Below are positions 36,459 through 44,799 of a stretch of DNA of 64,000 bases, one piece after another. Source of the DNA: Cellulosimicrobium cellulans (GTDB lineage: Bacteria; Actinomycetota; Actinomycetes; Actinomycetales; Cellulomonadaceae); contig NZ_VEGH01000005.1 in the NCBI RefSeq assembly GCF_007679345.1, forward strand, positions 124,001-188,000, written 5' to 3'. Both the position numbers and the translations under genes were made by a program. Every line of letters starts with the position of its first letter. The stretch's first letter is position 1. The notes under the pieces were generated by a model. The model was not told the origin of the DNA. It ran no database searches and saw only the letters and a program-made list of their open reading frames with translations.

Positions 36459-36865
36459 CCCGTCACCTCGGTGATGCTGCCGTCCTGGTCGATCTGCCAG
36501 GTCCGCTCGGTCTCGGCGGAGTCGGCCTCGATGGTGAACTTCCCGTCCGAGACCGCGATCGTGCCCTGCACCCGGGACGCGGCGTCGGAGTACGTGTACG
36601 GCATGACCAGCAGGCCGTACTTCACCGTCGGCGCGCTGACGTCGCTGGCCAGCATCACCTGGTCCCAGTCGTCGTCCTCCAGCGCCTCCAGCACCGCCTG
36701 CCGGGCGTTCTCCAGGTCCTCGGCGACGTCGACGTCCTGCTCGGCGGCGTCGGACGCACCGCCCCCGGAGCCGCCGCCGTCGCTGCCGCACGCCGCGAGG
36801 CCGAGCGCGCCCGTCGCGGCGAGCACCAGCCCGAGGCCCGTGCTCACCATCCTGTTCCGCTTCAT
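36455..36865 (-). CDS. Small lipoprotein of the GH3 cluster
   Basis: A 136-residue lipoprotein: signal MKRNRMVSTG, lipobox LGLAAC (Cys26), a Gly/Ser/Asp-rich linker and a compact acidic domain of about 90 residues ending WQIDQDGSITEVTG. ATG at 36865 follows GAAGGAG. It lies between two GH3 genes and overlaps the permuted GH3 by 4 bp. The family is unknown to me; its position suggests that it assists the surface enzymes or binds their ligand. Confidence 0.8.
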   Translation of the reverse strand: MKRNRMVSTGLGLVLAATGALGLAACGSDGGGSGGGASDAAEQDVDVAEDLENARQAVLEALEDDDWDQVMLASDVSAPTVKYGLLVMPYTYSDAASRVQGTIAVSDGKFTIEADSAETERTWQIDQDGSITEVTG

Positions 36866-36960
36866 GTCTGCTCCTTCGTGGATCGTGGTCGCGGGCCCGT
36901 CCCGCGGTTCGGGGGCCCGGGCGGCCGGCGACGCGCGCCGTCGGCCGCCCGGGGCGTCGG

Positions 36961-39342
36961 TCAGCCCAGCGGCCCGGAGTGACCGAGCCCGAAGCCGAAG
37001 ACCCACGCGTTGCCGGCGGCGTCGACGTACGGGTCGGTGTCCTCACCGACGTCCTCGAGCTGCGCCTCGACCGCGTCCATCGACGCGGGGAACGCGATCG
37101 GCAGCCGACCCTGCGGCTCGTGCAGGCCGAGCGCCACCTCGAGCAGCGCCCGGTCGCTGGTCCCGAACCCGACGACCACCGCGTCGGAGGCCGCCTCGAA
37201 CTCGGTCGGCACCGTCGGGTTGTTCGCCTTGAGCACCGTGATCACCGGGATGTCCCGGCCGCTGGCCTCGACCGCGGCCACGGCCCGCTCGAACGCGTCC
37301 AGATCCGCCTCGTTCGAGATCCGCGACGTGCTCCCGTAGTACGACCGGTTCTCCCTGCTCCCGTCGTCCAGCAGGTCGCCGGAGATCGACACCTGCCGCA
37401 CGTGCTCGCCGTCGGCGGTGTACGGCCGGTACTGCAGGGACAGCGGGTACCACTCGCCGGTCTCGGTGTCGTGGCCCGCGTTGCTGAAGTTGCTGCCGTT
37501 GACCGGGCTGCTCATGCCCACCAGGACCACGTCGACCTCGCTGAGGTCCGGCGCGGTGTACTCGGTGACCATGCCGTCGGCGTCGGTGACGGCCTCGTCC
37601 GTGACCACCGTCCCGAAGAAGTCCTCGGCGACCTCGACGTCCAGCCCCGGGCCCTCGACGTGCTCCGCCGGGCCGAACGGCCCCGCGAAGCCGGTGTCGA
37701 ACGTGCGCGGGATGTACGCGGTCTTGTCCGACCAGTCCGAGGCGTCGGCGGCCGCCACCGTCCCGTCAGCGTTCTTCGCCAGGACCACGGAGTCGAGCTG
37801 CGCGGCGTAGCCGGCCTCGACCTTGTCCTCGCTGGCGACGACCGCCCGGGACTCGTCGAGGTCCAGGTACGGGTCCTCGTACAGGCCGGGTCGGAACAGC
37901 ATGGCCAGCACGCGCGCGCCCGTCTCCCGGAACCGGGTGTCGGCGTCGACGTCGTTCTCGCCCGCCTCGTAGTCCGCCTGCCACAGGTCGAACGCCCCCA
38001 GGACCGGCTCGACGTCGTTGTTGCCGCCGAACATGTCGTGGCCGGTACGCAGGATCGCGTAGTGCCGCTCGTCGACCGTCAGGTCCTCGGCGCCCCAGGC
38101 CATGCCGAACCCGGACGCCGGGTCCGCCGTGACGCCCCAGTCCGTGACGACGACGCCGTCGAAGTTCTGCCGGAGCAGCGCCATCCGGTCGGTGTCGTAC
38201 GCGGTGCCCATCCGGTCGGAGGTCAGCGGCTCGCCGTCGCCGTCGAGCGCGATCGAGTACGAGGTCATGACCGCCGCGGAGTCCAGCGCCCCGAGGAACG
38301 CCTGCGTGTGGTCGTCGAAGTTGTCCCCGGGGTACACGCCGTACTTGCCGGCGTTCGTGTGCGACTCCCGGCCGCCCTCGCCAGGGCCGTCCCCGGCCCA
38401 GTGCTTGATCATCGCGTTGACCGACTCCGAGCCCCAGCCGGCCTCGCCGGTCGTGCTCTGGAACCCGTCGACGTACGCCGCCGCGAGGCGGTTGTTCAGG
38501 TCGACGTTCTCGCCGAACGTCCCGTCGACCCGCAGCCAGCGCGGCTCCGTCGCCAGGTCGATCTGCGGGCTCAGCGCCGTCGCGATGCCGAGCGCGCGGT
38601 ACTCCGCCGACGACATCGTCGCGAACGCATCCATGTGCTCGACGTCGGCCGTCGCCGCGAGGCCGAGGTTCGACGGCCAGCGCGAGATGTCCTCGCCGGA
38701 CGCGTTGTACCCGCCCGATCCCGCCGTCGACCGCGGGTCCGAGCTGAAGTTCACCGGCACGTACGGCAGGTCCGTGCTCGCCAGCGACTCGGCGTGCGCC
38801 TGCATCGCGTTGGACCACGTGACGTTCGCGTCCACGTCGTTGGGGCCGGCGTTCAGCACGTTCCGCAGGTGCGAGTCCTCCAGGTAGGTCCGCTGCGCGT
38901 CGGTGAGGCCGTCCGCCGGGGACAGCTCGTGCGAGCTGAACAGCATCAGGCCGGCAACCTGCTCGATCGTCAGCTCCTCGGCGAGCGCCGCCGCCCGGGT
39001 CTGCGCGTCCTCGCGCCAGTCCTCCCAGACGTCCAGCTCGCCGTTGCCGTTCATGTCCTTGAAGGCGTTCTGCTCACCGTCGATCTCCTCGGTGAGCAGC
39101 TCGACGCCGCTGTCCGGGCTGTAGGACAGCGTGGCGCCGTCGCCCGGGTTCTCGACGACCACGAACGTCGTCCTGCCGTCCGTGACCTCCCGCGTCGTGT
39201 ACCCGCCGCTCGCGTCGTCCTCGCCGTCCCCGTCGCCGCTCGAACACCCGGTGAGCGCCAGGGCGAGCCCGACGAGGGCCGCCGTTCCCGTCGCGCCCAC
39301 CGACCCGGCGCGGCTCCGTCTGGTTGTCCTCGTCGTCGTCAT
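36961..39342 (-). CDS. GH3 lipoprotein (exo-beta-glucosidase-like)
   Basis: A 793-residue surface GH3 enzyme. A lipoprotein signal ends at LALTGC (Cys33). An early segment KDMNGNGELDVWEDW has the spacing of an EF-hand-like calcium loop. The TIM barrel follows (SPQIDLATEPRW, MIKHWAGDGPGEGG, the nucleophile in GVVVTDWGVTADP) and then the alpha/beta sandwich, with no obvious FnIII domain. ATG at 39342 follows GGGAG. It is the first gene of the GH3 operon; a 26-bp palindrome lies 116 bp upstream. The absence of SDF/SDW in favour of TDW is a minor variation. Substrate probably a beta-glucoside or related oligosaccharide. Confidence 0.9.
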   Translation of the reverse strand: MTTTRTTRRSRAGSVGATGTAALVGLALALTGCSSGDGDGEDDASGGYTTREVTDGRTTFVVVENPGDGATLSYSPDSGVELLTEEIDGEQNAFKDMNGNGELDVWEDWREDAQTRAAALAEELTIEQVAGLMLFSSHELSPADGLTDAQRTYLEDSHLRNVLNAGPNDVDANVTWSNAMQAHAESLASTDLPYVPVNFSSDPRSTAGSGGYNASGEDISRWPSNLGLAATADVEHMDAFATMSSAEYRALGIATALSPQIDLATEPRWLRVDGTFGENVDLNNRLAAAYVDGFQSTTGEAGWGSESVNAMIKHWAGDGPGEGGRESHTNAGKYGVYPGDNFDDHTQAFLGALDSAAVMTSYSIALDGDGEPLTSDRMGTAYDTDRMALLRQNFDGVVVTDWGVTADPASGFGMAWGAEDLTVDERHYAILRTGHDMFGGNNDVEPVLGAFDLWQADYEAGENDVDADTRFRETGARVLAMLFRPGLYEDPYLDLDESRAVVASEDKVEAGYAAQLDSVVLAKNADGTVAAADASDWSDKTAYIPRTFDTGFAGPFGPAEHVEGPGLDVEVAEDFFGTVVTDEAVTDADGMVTEYTAPDLSEVDVVLVGMSSPVNGSNFSNAGHDTETGEWYPLSLQYRPYTADGEHVRQVSISGDLLDDGSRENRSYYGSTSRISNEADLDAFERAVAAVEASGRDIPVITVLKANNPTVPTEFEAASDAVVVGFGTSDRALLEVALGLHEPQGRLPIAFPASMDAVEAQLEDVGEDTDPYVDAAGNAWVFGFGLGHSGPLG

Positions 39343-39457
39343 CGACACTCCCTCAGTCGTCCGGCGGCGCCCCGGCGGGCCGCGGCCGCCACGCCGCGGC
39401 GCGGAGAGCCGGCCGCCCGTCCGTACGCTCCGTCGCGCACTCCGGTGACCCCTCACG

Positions 39458-39483
39458 ACTCCCGGACGTCGACGTCCCGGAGT
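39458..39483. promoter_or_regulatory. 26-bp near-perfect palindrome, candidate operator of the GH3 operon
   Basis: Arms ACTCCCGGACGTC and GACGTCCCGGAGT match at 12 of 13 positions around a CG centre. The site lies between the LytTR regulator gene and the GH3 lipoprotein gene. A TACGGT-like -10 for the GH3 operon is just upstream, near 39493. It could bind a LacI- or TetR-type repressor or the LytTR protein. Confidence 0.55.
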
Positions 39484-39602
39484 CGAGCCGCGACCGTAAC
39501 GACGGGTCCGGCGGCGTGTCCGGGAAGATGACACGTCCCGTCGCATCCCGCGCACGACAGGTCCCGCGGACGCCCCGTCGTGACCGGCCTGTGATCGAGC
39601 CG

Positions 39603-40319
39603 TTACCAGACCCGGCCGCCGAGGTGGTCGGTGACTGCCGCCAGGAACTCGCGCTTGCACGACCGGCTGACCGGCACCTCGTGGCCGCCGAGCACCACGC
39701 ACGACGCCGTCTGGATCGCCACCACGTGCCGCAGGTTCACCAGGAAGCTCTTGCTGCACCGGAAGAACCCCCGACCCGCCAGCTGGTCCTCCACCGCCTT
39801 GAGCGTGCCGGTGAAGGCGAACTCCGCGCCGGTGGTGTGCACCGTGATGTGGTGCTTCGCCGCCGCCACGTGCGTGATGTCCGACGTGTCGACCCGGGCC
39901 GTGCCGCGGGTGGTCGGCAGCATGAGGTGCAGGTGCCGACCGGCGCTGCCCGCCCGCTTCAGGGCCCGCGTCAGCTCCGCGGCGAACGCGGCGTACGCCA
40001 CCGGCTTCACCAGGTAGCTCAGCGCGTCGACCTCGTACCCCCTGATCGCGAGCTGCGCCATGCGCGTCACGAACACGATCACCACCCGTCGGTCCAGCTC
40101 CCGCACGGCACGGGCCGTGTCGAACCCGCCCAGCGTGGTCATCTCGACGTCGAGGAACAGGATGTCGAAGTCCGACCGGTAGCCGCGGACCAGGTCCCAG
40201 CCGTCGGCGAACGTCCGGGTGTCGAAGGTCAGGCCATGCTCGTGCTGGTAGCGCTGCAGGTGGCGGTGCACCACCTCGGTGCTGCGGTCGTCGTCGTCGA
40301 CGATGCCGATGTGGAACAC
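39603..40319 (-). CDS. LytTR-type response regulator
   Basis: A 238-residue two-domain regulator. The receiver domain has acidic DDDD at 8-11, phospho-acceptor Asp57 in ILFLDVEM, and conserved Thr and Lys in FVTRMA and YLVKPV. The C-terminal LytTR domain runs from about 140 to 238 (ITHVAAAKHHITVHT, FFRCSKSFLVNLRHV, VPVSRSCKREFL). GTG at 40319 follows GAGAGG. No histidine kinase gene is adjacent, so it is an orphan here. It precedes the six-gene GH3 cluster on the same strand and is its likely regulator. Confidence 0.92.
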   Translation of the reverse strand: MFHIGIVDDDDRSTEVVHRHLQRYQHEHGLTFDTRTFADGWDLVRGYRSDFDILFLDVEMTTLGGFDTARAVRELDRRVVIVFVTRMAQLAIRGYEVDALSYLVKPVAYAAFAAELTRALKRAGSAGRHLHLMLPTTRGTARVDTSDITHVAAAKHHITVHTTGAEFAFTGTLKAVEDQLAGRGFFRCSKSFLVNLRHVVAIQTASCVVLGGHEVPVSRSCKREFLAAVTDHLGGRVW

Positions 40320-40512
40320 GGGGGCCTCTCGCGCCGTGGGGGCGCACCGGGTCGTCGGTGTCCGGCGCGGGGCGCGGAAGCCGACGGACCCGGGCTGGCT
40401 GCGCTGCGTCGGTTCCCCGAGCCCCGGCTTCTTGGTGGCGGACCTTCCGCGCCAGGGGCCGACGATACGAACGCCGGGTCGACACTCAGCCGCGAGGCCC
40501 GGTGCCCCGCGT

Positions 40513-40689
40513 GTGGAGCTCCCCGACGGTCGGCACGTCACCCTCGACCGACCGTTCTCGGCCTACAGCACATCCGAGCTCGCTGAGGTGGGGATCATCC
40601 CGTCGCTCGGGGACGGGGCCACCGTCCAGATCATCCCTACCGGCAGGCGCCCTCTGTGGCGCCGCCTGAGGCCCCGGAGGCTCTTGTGA
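40513..40689 (+). CDS. Small coupled ORF, truncated paralogue of the next gene
   Basis: About 58 residues from GTG at 40513: VELPDGRHVTLDRPF, then TSELAEVGIIPSLGDG and a basic tail RRPLWRRLRPRRLL. Its stop overlaps the next start as GTGA, which supports real translation. The segment matches residues of the downstream protein (ITLPTGDRVVLPQDLDEM then EDLAAIGLVPNMAG) in order and spacing. The start is uncertain; a GTG near 40435 is also in frame. It lacks the signal peptide of its partner. It may be a decayed duplicate or a short regulatory peptide gene. Confidence 0.5.
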   Translation: MELPDGRHVTLDRPFSAYSTSELAEVGIIPSLGDGATVQIIPTGRRPLWRRLRPRRLL

Positions 40690-41264
40690 CATCTCGCCAC
40701 CCACTCCGCCGCTCGCTCGTCGCGGGAGCGGCACTCGCTGTCATGGTCGCGACTACGGCGGCCGCCCCAGGGCCCACGGAGTCCACGTCGGAGCTCGCGA
40801 CGAGCCCGTCCGCCGGCTCCGTGATCACGCTTCCGACGGGCGACCGCGTCGTGCTCCCGCAGGACCTCGACGAGATGTCGATCGAGGACCTCGCGGCCAT
40901 CGGACTCGTGCCCAACATGGCCGGGGCGGACCACGACGACGACGGGATCGCGCTCGTGGACCCCTCGCCCGGTGGCCGCTCGGCGACCAAGTGCGATGGG
41001 AAGGTCTGTCTGATGCTGGTCGGGACGGGTCTGACCATGCAGCAGTGGATCACGCAGGCGACGTTCACGTCAGCCGACTGCACGTTCGCGAGCTACTGGC
41101 AGGGCTCCACCGTGCTCTCTACCTCAGGGACGATCTGCGGGGAGGTGGGGGACGTCGCGCAGTCGGCCAAGGCCGGCATGCCGCGCTCGTTCCCGAACGG
41201 GACGGTGCTGTGCAACACCTGGGTGGGGGTGTCCGGCAAGCCCTGCGCAACCGTGCACAGCTAG
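40686..41264 (+). CDS. Secreted protein of unknown function
   Basis: A 192-residue exported protein with a Sec signal (RRSLVAGAALAVMVATTAAA). A segment VITLPTGDRVVLPQDLDEM-EDLAAIGLVP is shared with the small ORF upstream. The C-terminal domain has five Cys (KCDGKVCLM, ADCTFA, TICGEVG, VLCNTW, KPCATV), suggesting disulphides. GTG at 40686 follows GGAGG and overlaps the upstream stop by 4 bp. I do not recognise the family. The compact Cys-rich domain could be a small lectin, inhibitor or bacteriocin-like protein, but nothing decides this. Confidence 0.8.
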   Translation: MTSRHPLRRSLVAGAALAVMVATTAAAPGPTESTSELATSPSAGSVITLPTGDRVVLPQDLDEMSIEDLAAIGLVPNMAGADHDDDGIALVDPSPGGRSATKCDGKVCLMLVGTGLTMQQWITQATFTSADCTFASYWQGSTVLSTSGTICGEVGDVAQSAKAGMPRSFPNGTVLCNTWVGVSGKPCATVHS

Positions 41265-41422
41265 CTGGTCCGTCCGCGTCGAGTGATGAGCCGACGTCCG
41301 CCCGCTCGACGCGGACGGCCCGCGCTGCCGGGACAGAGTCGGAGCCACGGTCGCCACCGGCTCGTCGTAGGGCGCCCGAGACGGCTTCCGAACGGCGCGC
41401 CACTGCACCAGATCGGGGCTCA

Positions 41423-41472
41423 GTTCAACGATGGACTACAGTGGGCGTCGCCGCCGTAGTTCAACGCTGAAC
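41423..41472 (+). promoter_or_regulatory. Two LacI-style operators upstream of the GH51 gene
   Basis: GTTCAACGCTGAAC (41459-41472) is an inverted repeat with a central CG. GTTCAACGATGGAC (41423-41436) is a weaker copy 36 bp upstream. Both lie directly before the arabinofuranosidase start, consistent with repression by a LacI-family protein not encoded nearby. Confidence 0.55.
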
Positions 41473-41496
41473 GCACCTCGACGAAGGGTCTCCCCC

Positions 41497-43014
41497 ATGC
41501 ACTCCGCCACCGTCGTCATCGACCCCGCCTTCACGGTCGCCCCGGTCCGCCGCGGCACCTTCGGCACGTTCGTCGAGCACCTGGGTCGGTGCGTCTACAC
41601 GGGCATCTTCGAGCCCGGCCACCCCACCGCCGACGCGAACGGGTTCCGCGGCGACGTGCTCGCGCTCGCCCGCGAGATGGGCATCTCGACCGTCCGTTAC
41701 CCGGGCGGCAACTTCGTGTCGGGCTACAACTGGGAGGACGGCGTCGGGCCGGTCGAGGACCGCCCGGAGCGGCTCGACCTCGCGTGGCACTCGACCGAGA
41801 CGAACGCCTTCGGGCTGCACGAGTTCATGGCCTGGACCAAGGCCGCCGGCGCCGAGCCGATGATGGCCGTCAACCTCGGCACCCGGGGGCTGCCCGAGGC
41901 GCTCGAGCTGCTGGAGTACGCGAACCAGCGCCGCGGCTCCGCCCGCGCCGAGCAGCGCCGCGCCAACGGTGCCGACGAGCCGTTCGGCATCTCGTTCTGG
42001 TGCCTCGGCAACGAGATGGACGGCCCCTGGCAGCTCGGCCACAAGACCGCCCGCGAGTACGGCCGCCTCGCCGCGGAGACCGGCCGCGGCATGCGGCAGA
42101 TGTTCCCCGACCTGACGCTGGTCGCCTGCGGGTCGTCGGGCTCGGGCATGCCGACGTTCGGCACCTGGGAGCGCGAGGTGCTCGAGGAGTGCTACGACCA
42201 GGTCGACCTCATCTCGGCGCACGCGTACTACCACGAGCAGGACGGCGACCTCGGCTCGTTCCTCGCGTCGGCGCAGGACATGGACCACTTCGTGGCGACC
42301 GTCGCGGCGACGGCGGACGCGGTGGGCGCGGCGCGCAAGACCGACAAGCGGATCAACATCTCGTTCGACGAGTGGAACGTCTGGTACCACGAGAACGACG
42401 ACAAGCTCCCCAAGGGCGAGGACTGGCCGATCGCCCCGCGGCTCGAGGAGGACGTCTACACGGTCGCCGACGCGGTGGTCGTCGGGAACCTGCTCATCTC
42501 GCTGCTGCGGAACTCGGACCGGGTGCACTCCGCGAGCCAGGCGCAGCTGGTCAACGCGCTCGCGCCGATCATGACCGAGCCCGGCGGCCCGGCCTGGCGG
42601 CAGACGACGTTCCACCCGTTCGCGCTGACCGCGAAGTACGCGCGGGGCGAGGTGCTGCGGGTGGCCGTGGACGCGCCGACGTACGCCAACGCGCGGTTCG
42701 GGGAGTCGGCGCTGGTGGACGCGGTGGCGACGTACGACGCGTCGACCGGGGACGTGGCGCTGTTCGCGGTGAACCGGGCCATCGACGCGCCGACCACGCT
42801 GCGGGTCGACCTGCGGGGCGTCGGGGCGGTCGAGGTCGTGGAGGCGCTGACCTACGCGCACGACGACGTCCACTGGCGCGCGACGCAGGAGGACGCGGAG
42901 ACGGTGCTGCCGCGCGCGAACGCGAGCGCCGAGGTCGGTGCGGACGGCGTGCTGACGGTCGAGCTGCCGGCGGTGTCCTGGTCGGTGCTCCGCCTGCGCG
43001 GCGCGGGCGCCTGA
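41497..43014 (+). CDS. GH51 alpha-L-arabinofuranosidase
   Basis: Releases terminal arabinofuranose from arabinan or arabinoxylan oligosaccharides. The 505-residue product has no signal peptide, so it is intracellular. Landmarks: YTGIFEPGHP, STVRYPGGNFVSGYNW, acid/base Glu173 in CLGNEMDGPWQ, nucleophile Glu292 in ISFDEWNVW, and the C-terminal beta domain. Length and layout fit bacterial GH51 enzymes. ATG at 41497 follows AAGGG; an upstream in-frame ATG at 41431 would place the operator inside the gene. It is monocistronic with a strong hairpin terminator after it. Confidence 0.95.
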   Translation: MHSATVVIDPAFTVAPVRRGTFGTFVEHLGRCVYTGIFEPGHPTADANGFRGDVLALAREMGISTVRYPGGNFVSGYNWEDGVGPVEDRPERLDLAWHSTETNAFGLHEFMAWTKAAGAEPMMAVNLGTRGLPEALELLEYANQRRGSARAEQRRANGADEPFGISFWCLGNEMDGPWQLGHKTAREYGRLAAETGRGMRQMFPDLTLVACGSSGSGMPTFGTWEREVLEECYDQVDLISAHAYYHEQDGDLGSFLASAQDMDHFVATVAATADAVGAARKTDKRINISFDEWNVWYHENDDKLPKGEDWPIAPRLEEDVYTVADAVVVGNLLISLLRNSDRVHSASQAQLVNALAPIMTEPGGPAWRQTTFHPFALTAKYARGEVLRVAVDAPTYANARFGESALVDAVATYDASTGDVALFAVNRAIDAPTTLRVDLRGVGAVEVVEALTYAHDDVHWRATQEDAETVLPRANASAEVGADGVLTVELPAVSWSVLRLRGAGA

Positions 43015-43030
43015 CGGCCGCGCACTCCCG

Positions 43031-43088
43031 CCTGCGGTTTCCGGCCCGGCCCACGCCGATCTCGTGCGGCCGGGCCGGAAACCGTAGG
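43031..43088 (+). terminator. Long hairpin terminator after the GH51 gene
   Basis: A 21-bp stem with one G-U pair (43031-43051 with 43068-43088) encloses a 16-base loop. Its outer stem CGGTTTCCGG is repeated in the hairpin at 48587-48650. Confidence 0.8.
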
Positions 43089-43120
43089 AGACCGCGCGAC
43101 CCCGCCGCTACCCTGGCGCG

Positions 43121-43495
43121 ATGCTGCCCGCGGACTGGATCGAGCACCGGCGCGCCGACGACCGCGAGCTGCTGGGCTGGATCCGCCCGGCGGGCGAGGA
43201 GTTCGTCGCGGTCGACCGGCTCGGGCGCGACGTCACCGGCCCCGTCGACTGGCTCGCCGCCGAGGCGGCCCTCGACGAGCGGGGGTTGCGGTGGCTCGCC
43301 GAGCGGTGGTCGCTGACCCTCGACGACGGCACCGAGCAGCGCGTGCGGTTCGCGGAGGTCAGCCCGGAGCGGGTGGTGGTCGTCGCGGAGCAGTGGGGCG
43401 CGGTGCTCCCGGGCGCGGCGACCTGGACGCTGCCGTTCCCGACGCCGGACACGCTGCGCCCGTTCGCGGGCGACGCGCACGTGTACGACGCCTGA
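43121..43495 (+). CDS. Hypothetical protein
   Basis: A 124-residue soluble protein beginning MLPADWIEHRRADDRELLGW. It has alternating charged and aromatic residues, a central ERWSLTLDDGTEQRVRF segment and a C-terminus TLPFPTPDTLRPFAGD. The predicted fold is beta-rich. Similar small proteins are common in Cellulomonas-like genomes, but I know no function. Coding character (high third-position GC) supports it. It is isolated from neighbours by hairpins and opposite-strand genes. Confidence 0.7.
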   Translation: MLPADWIEHRRADDRELLGWIRPAGEEFVAVDRLGRDVTGPVDWLAAEAALDERGLRWLAERWSLTLDDGTEQRVRFAEVSPERVVVVAEQWGAVLPGAATWTLPFPTPDTLRPFAGDAHVYDA

Positions 43496-43524
43496 CCTGC
43501 CAGGCCCTGGGCCGGGTCAGCCGG

Positions 43525-43677
43525 TCAGGCGCGGCCCGCGGCGCCGCCCCGCTTCGTGACCCGGCCCAGCAGCTCCTTGGCCTTGCGCTGGTTCTCGGGC
43601 TTCGACATCTCCCGGATCGCGACCTGCGCCGCCTTGGCCACGACCGCGCTCTTCAGCAGCTTGCCGACGTATCCCAT
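43525..43677 (-). CDS. Small basic protein, 50 residues
   Basis: A short gene with an excellent ribosome site (GGAGG seven bases before ATG at 43677). The product begins MGYVGKLLKSAVVAKAAQ and continues as a Lys/Arg-rich amphipathic helix (REMSKPENQRKAKELLG), ending in a Gly/Ala/Arg tail. It may bind nucleic acid or membranes; no family is recognised. Actinobacterial genomes carry similar very short conserved proteins. Confidence 0.75.
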   Translation of the reverse strand: MGYVGKLLKSAVVAKAAQVAIREMSKPENQRKAKELLGRVTKRGGAAGRA

Positions 43678-43916
43678 GTCGTGCCTCCGATCGTTCGAGG
43701 GGAGCGGCGACCGTAACCCGCTCTGCGTCAGGGCGCCCGGTGAGAGCCGCCCCCACCCGACTCACTCCACTTCGACCCATCTACGGCGCGGTCCGGGCCG
43801 TCGAGGCGGAGGCCCGCGAGGCCGGCACAGGGCTCTACGACCCGGCGACCGCCTGCACGCTGCTCGCGCGCCGCGAAGAGCCCTGGACGGCCCGCGCCGC
43901 ACCTCGTACGCTCGAC

Positions 43917-43938
43917 ACACGATGTACATCGTGTACAT
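43917..43938. promoter_or_regulatory. Nested palindromes upstream of the toxin-antitoxin genes
   Basis: ACACGATGTACATCGTGT (43917-43934) is a perfect 18-bp palindrome. It overlaps a second one, ATGTACA-TCG-TGTACAT (43922-43938). It ends 30 bp before the antitoxin start, as expected for autoregulation by a Phd/YefM-type antitoxin. Confidence 0.7.
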
Positions 43939-43967
43939 GTAGCCGCCGAGACCCGCCGAGGTGCCCC

Positions 43968-44381
43968 ATGTCCGTCGTCGACCTGCCCGTCGCCCGAGCC
44001 CGCGAGCAGCTCAAGTCGGTGCTCGACGCCGCCGACGCCGGCGTGCCCACGACGATCGTCCGCGCCGGCCGGCGCGTCGCGCTGGTCGACGCCGTCCTCC
44101 TGCGGGCGACGCTCGCGCACACGCTCCGCCCCGACGTCCAGCTCGCGCACGAGGCCGGCGAGTGGGCAGCCTTCATGCCGGGCACCCCGCTCTCGGGCAC
44201 GGGCCTCACCACCGACGAGGCGGTCGACGACCTGGTCGCGGCGCTGCAGGAGTACGCCGAGGACTGGACCGACCACCTCCGGCACGCGCCGAACCACAAG
44301 GACGCGTGGGCGCTCGTCCAGCTCGTCGAGCTGTCGACGGACGAGGAGCTGCGCGACTGGCTCACGGGCGCCCATGGCTAG
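43968..44381 (+). CDS. Phd-like antitoxin (prevent-host-death type)
   Basis: The 137-residue product has an N-terminal Phd/YefM-like DNA-binding domain (VVDLPVARAREQLKSVLDAA, then TTIVRAGRRVALVDAVLLRATL). A longer acidic C-terminal part (AFMPGTPLSGTGLTTDEAV, ALQEYAEDWTDHLRHAPNHK) should wrap the toxin. ATG at 43968 follows GAGG. It overlaps the toxin gene by 8 bp. The perfect palindrome upstream fits autorepression. Confidence 0.82.
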   Translation: MSVVDLPVARAREQLKSVLDAADAGVPTTIVRAGRRVALVDAVLLRATLAHTLRPDVQLAHEAGEWAAFMPGTPLSGTGLTTDEAVDDLVAALQEYAEDWTDHLRHAPNHKDAWALVQLVELSTDEELRDWLTGAHG

Positions 44382-44799
44382 ACCGGCGACCCGGGACGAC
44401 CACGAGCAGTTCTGCATCACGGAGGGCTGGTCCCCGGTACGGAGCGCCCGCGGCGGGCGCGTGCGGCACCACGCCACGTACGAGCTGCCGCTTCCGGACG
44501 GGCGGACCCTCCGGACCCGGATCTCTCGCCCGGTCGACGCCACCGTGTACGGGCCTTCTCTGTGGTCGCACATCCTCCGGGACCAGCTCCAGGTGACGCC
44601 GGTCGAGTTCTGGGCGTGCGTGCGCGACGGTGCCGTCCCCCGCCGAGGGGCACCCGCCCCGCCCGCCGCGACCCTGCCGGCGCGGCTCGTGTTCCTCGCC
44701 CGGCGCGAGCTCGGTCTCACGGACGCCGAGCTCGCCGGGATGAGCCGGGACGTCCTCGTCGCGCGGCTCGACGAGCACTGGGCAGAGCCGCCCGGCTGA
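44374..44799 (+). CDS. Toxin of the Phd-associated module
   Basis: The 141-residue protein begins MARPATRDDHEQFCITEGW, contains HHATYELPLPDGRTLRTRIS, and ends in a helical segment ELGLTDAELAGMSRDVLVAR. This pattern is shared with actinobacterial proteins annotated as cytotoxic translational repressors of toxin-antitoxin systems. It overlaps the antitoxin gene by 8 bp. Conserved His and Arg residues in the first half could form a RelE-like ribonuclease site, but that assignment is inference. Confidence 0.75.
   Translation: MARPATRDDHEQFCITEGWSPVRSARGGRVRHHATYELPLPDGRTLRTRISRPVDATVYGPSLWSHILRDQLQVTPVEFWACVRDGAVPRRGAPAPPAATLPARLVFLARRELGLTDAELAGMSRDVLVARLDEHWAEPPG

Noticed and set aside
36961..40485. 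Extended 1174-residue reading of the GH3 lipoprotein gene.
   Set aside because: The extra N-terminus is the wrong frame of the LytTR regulator. The lipoprotein signal and GGGAG site fix the start at 39342.
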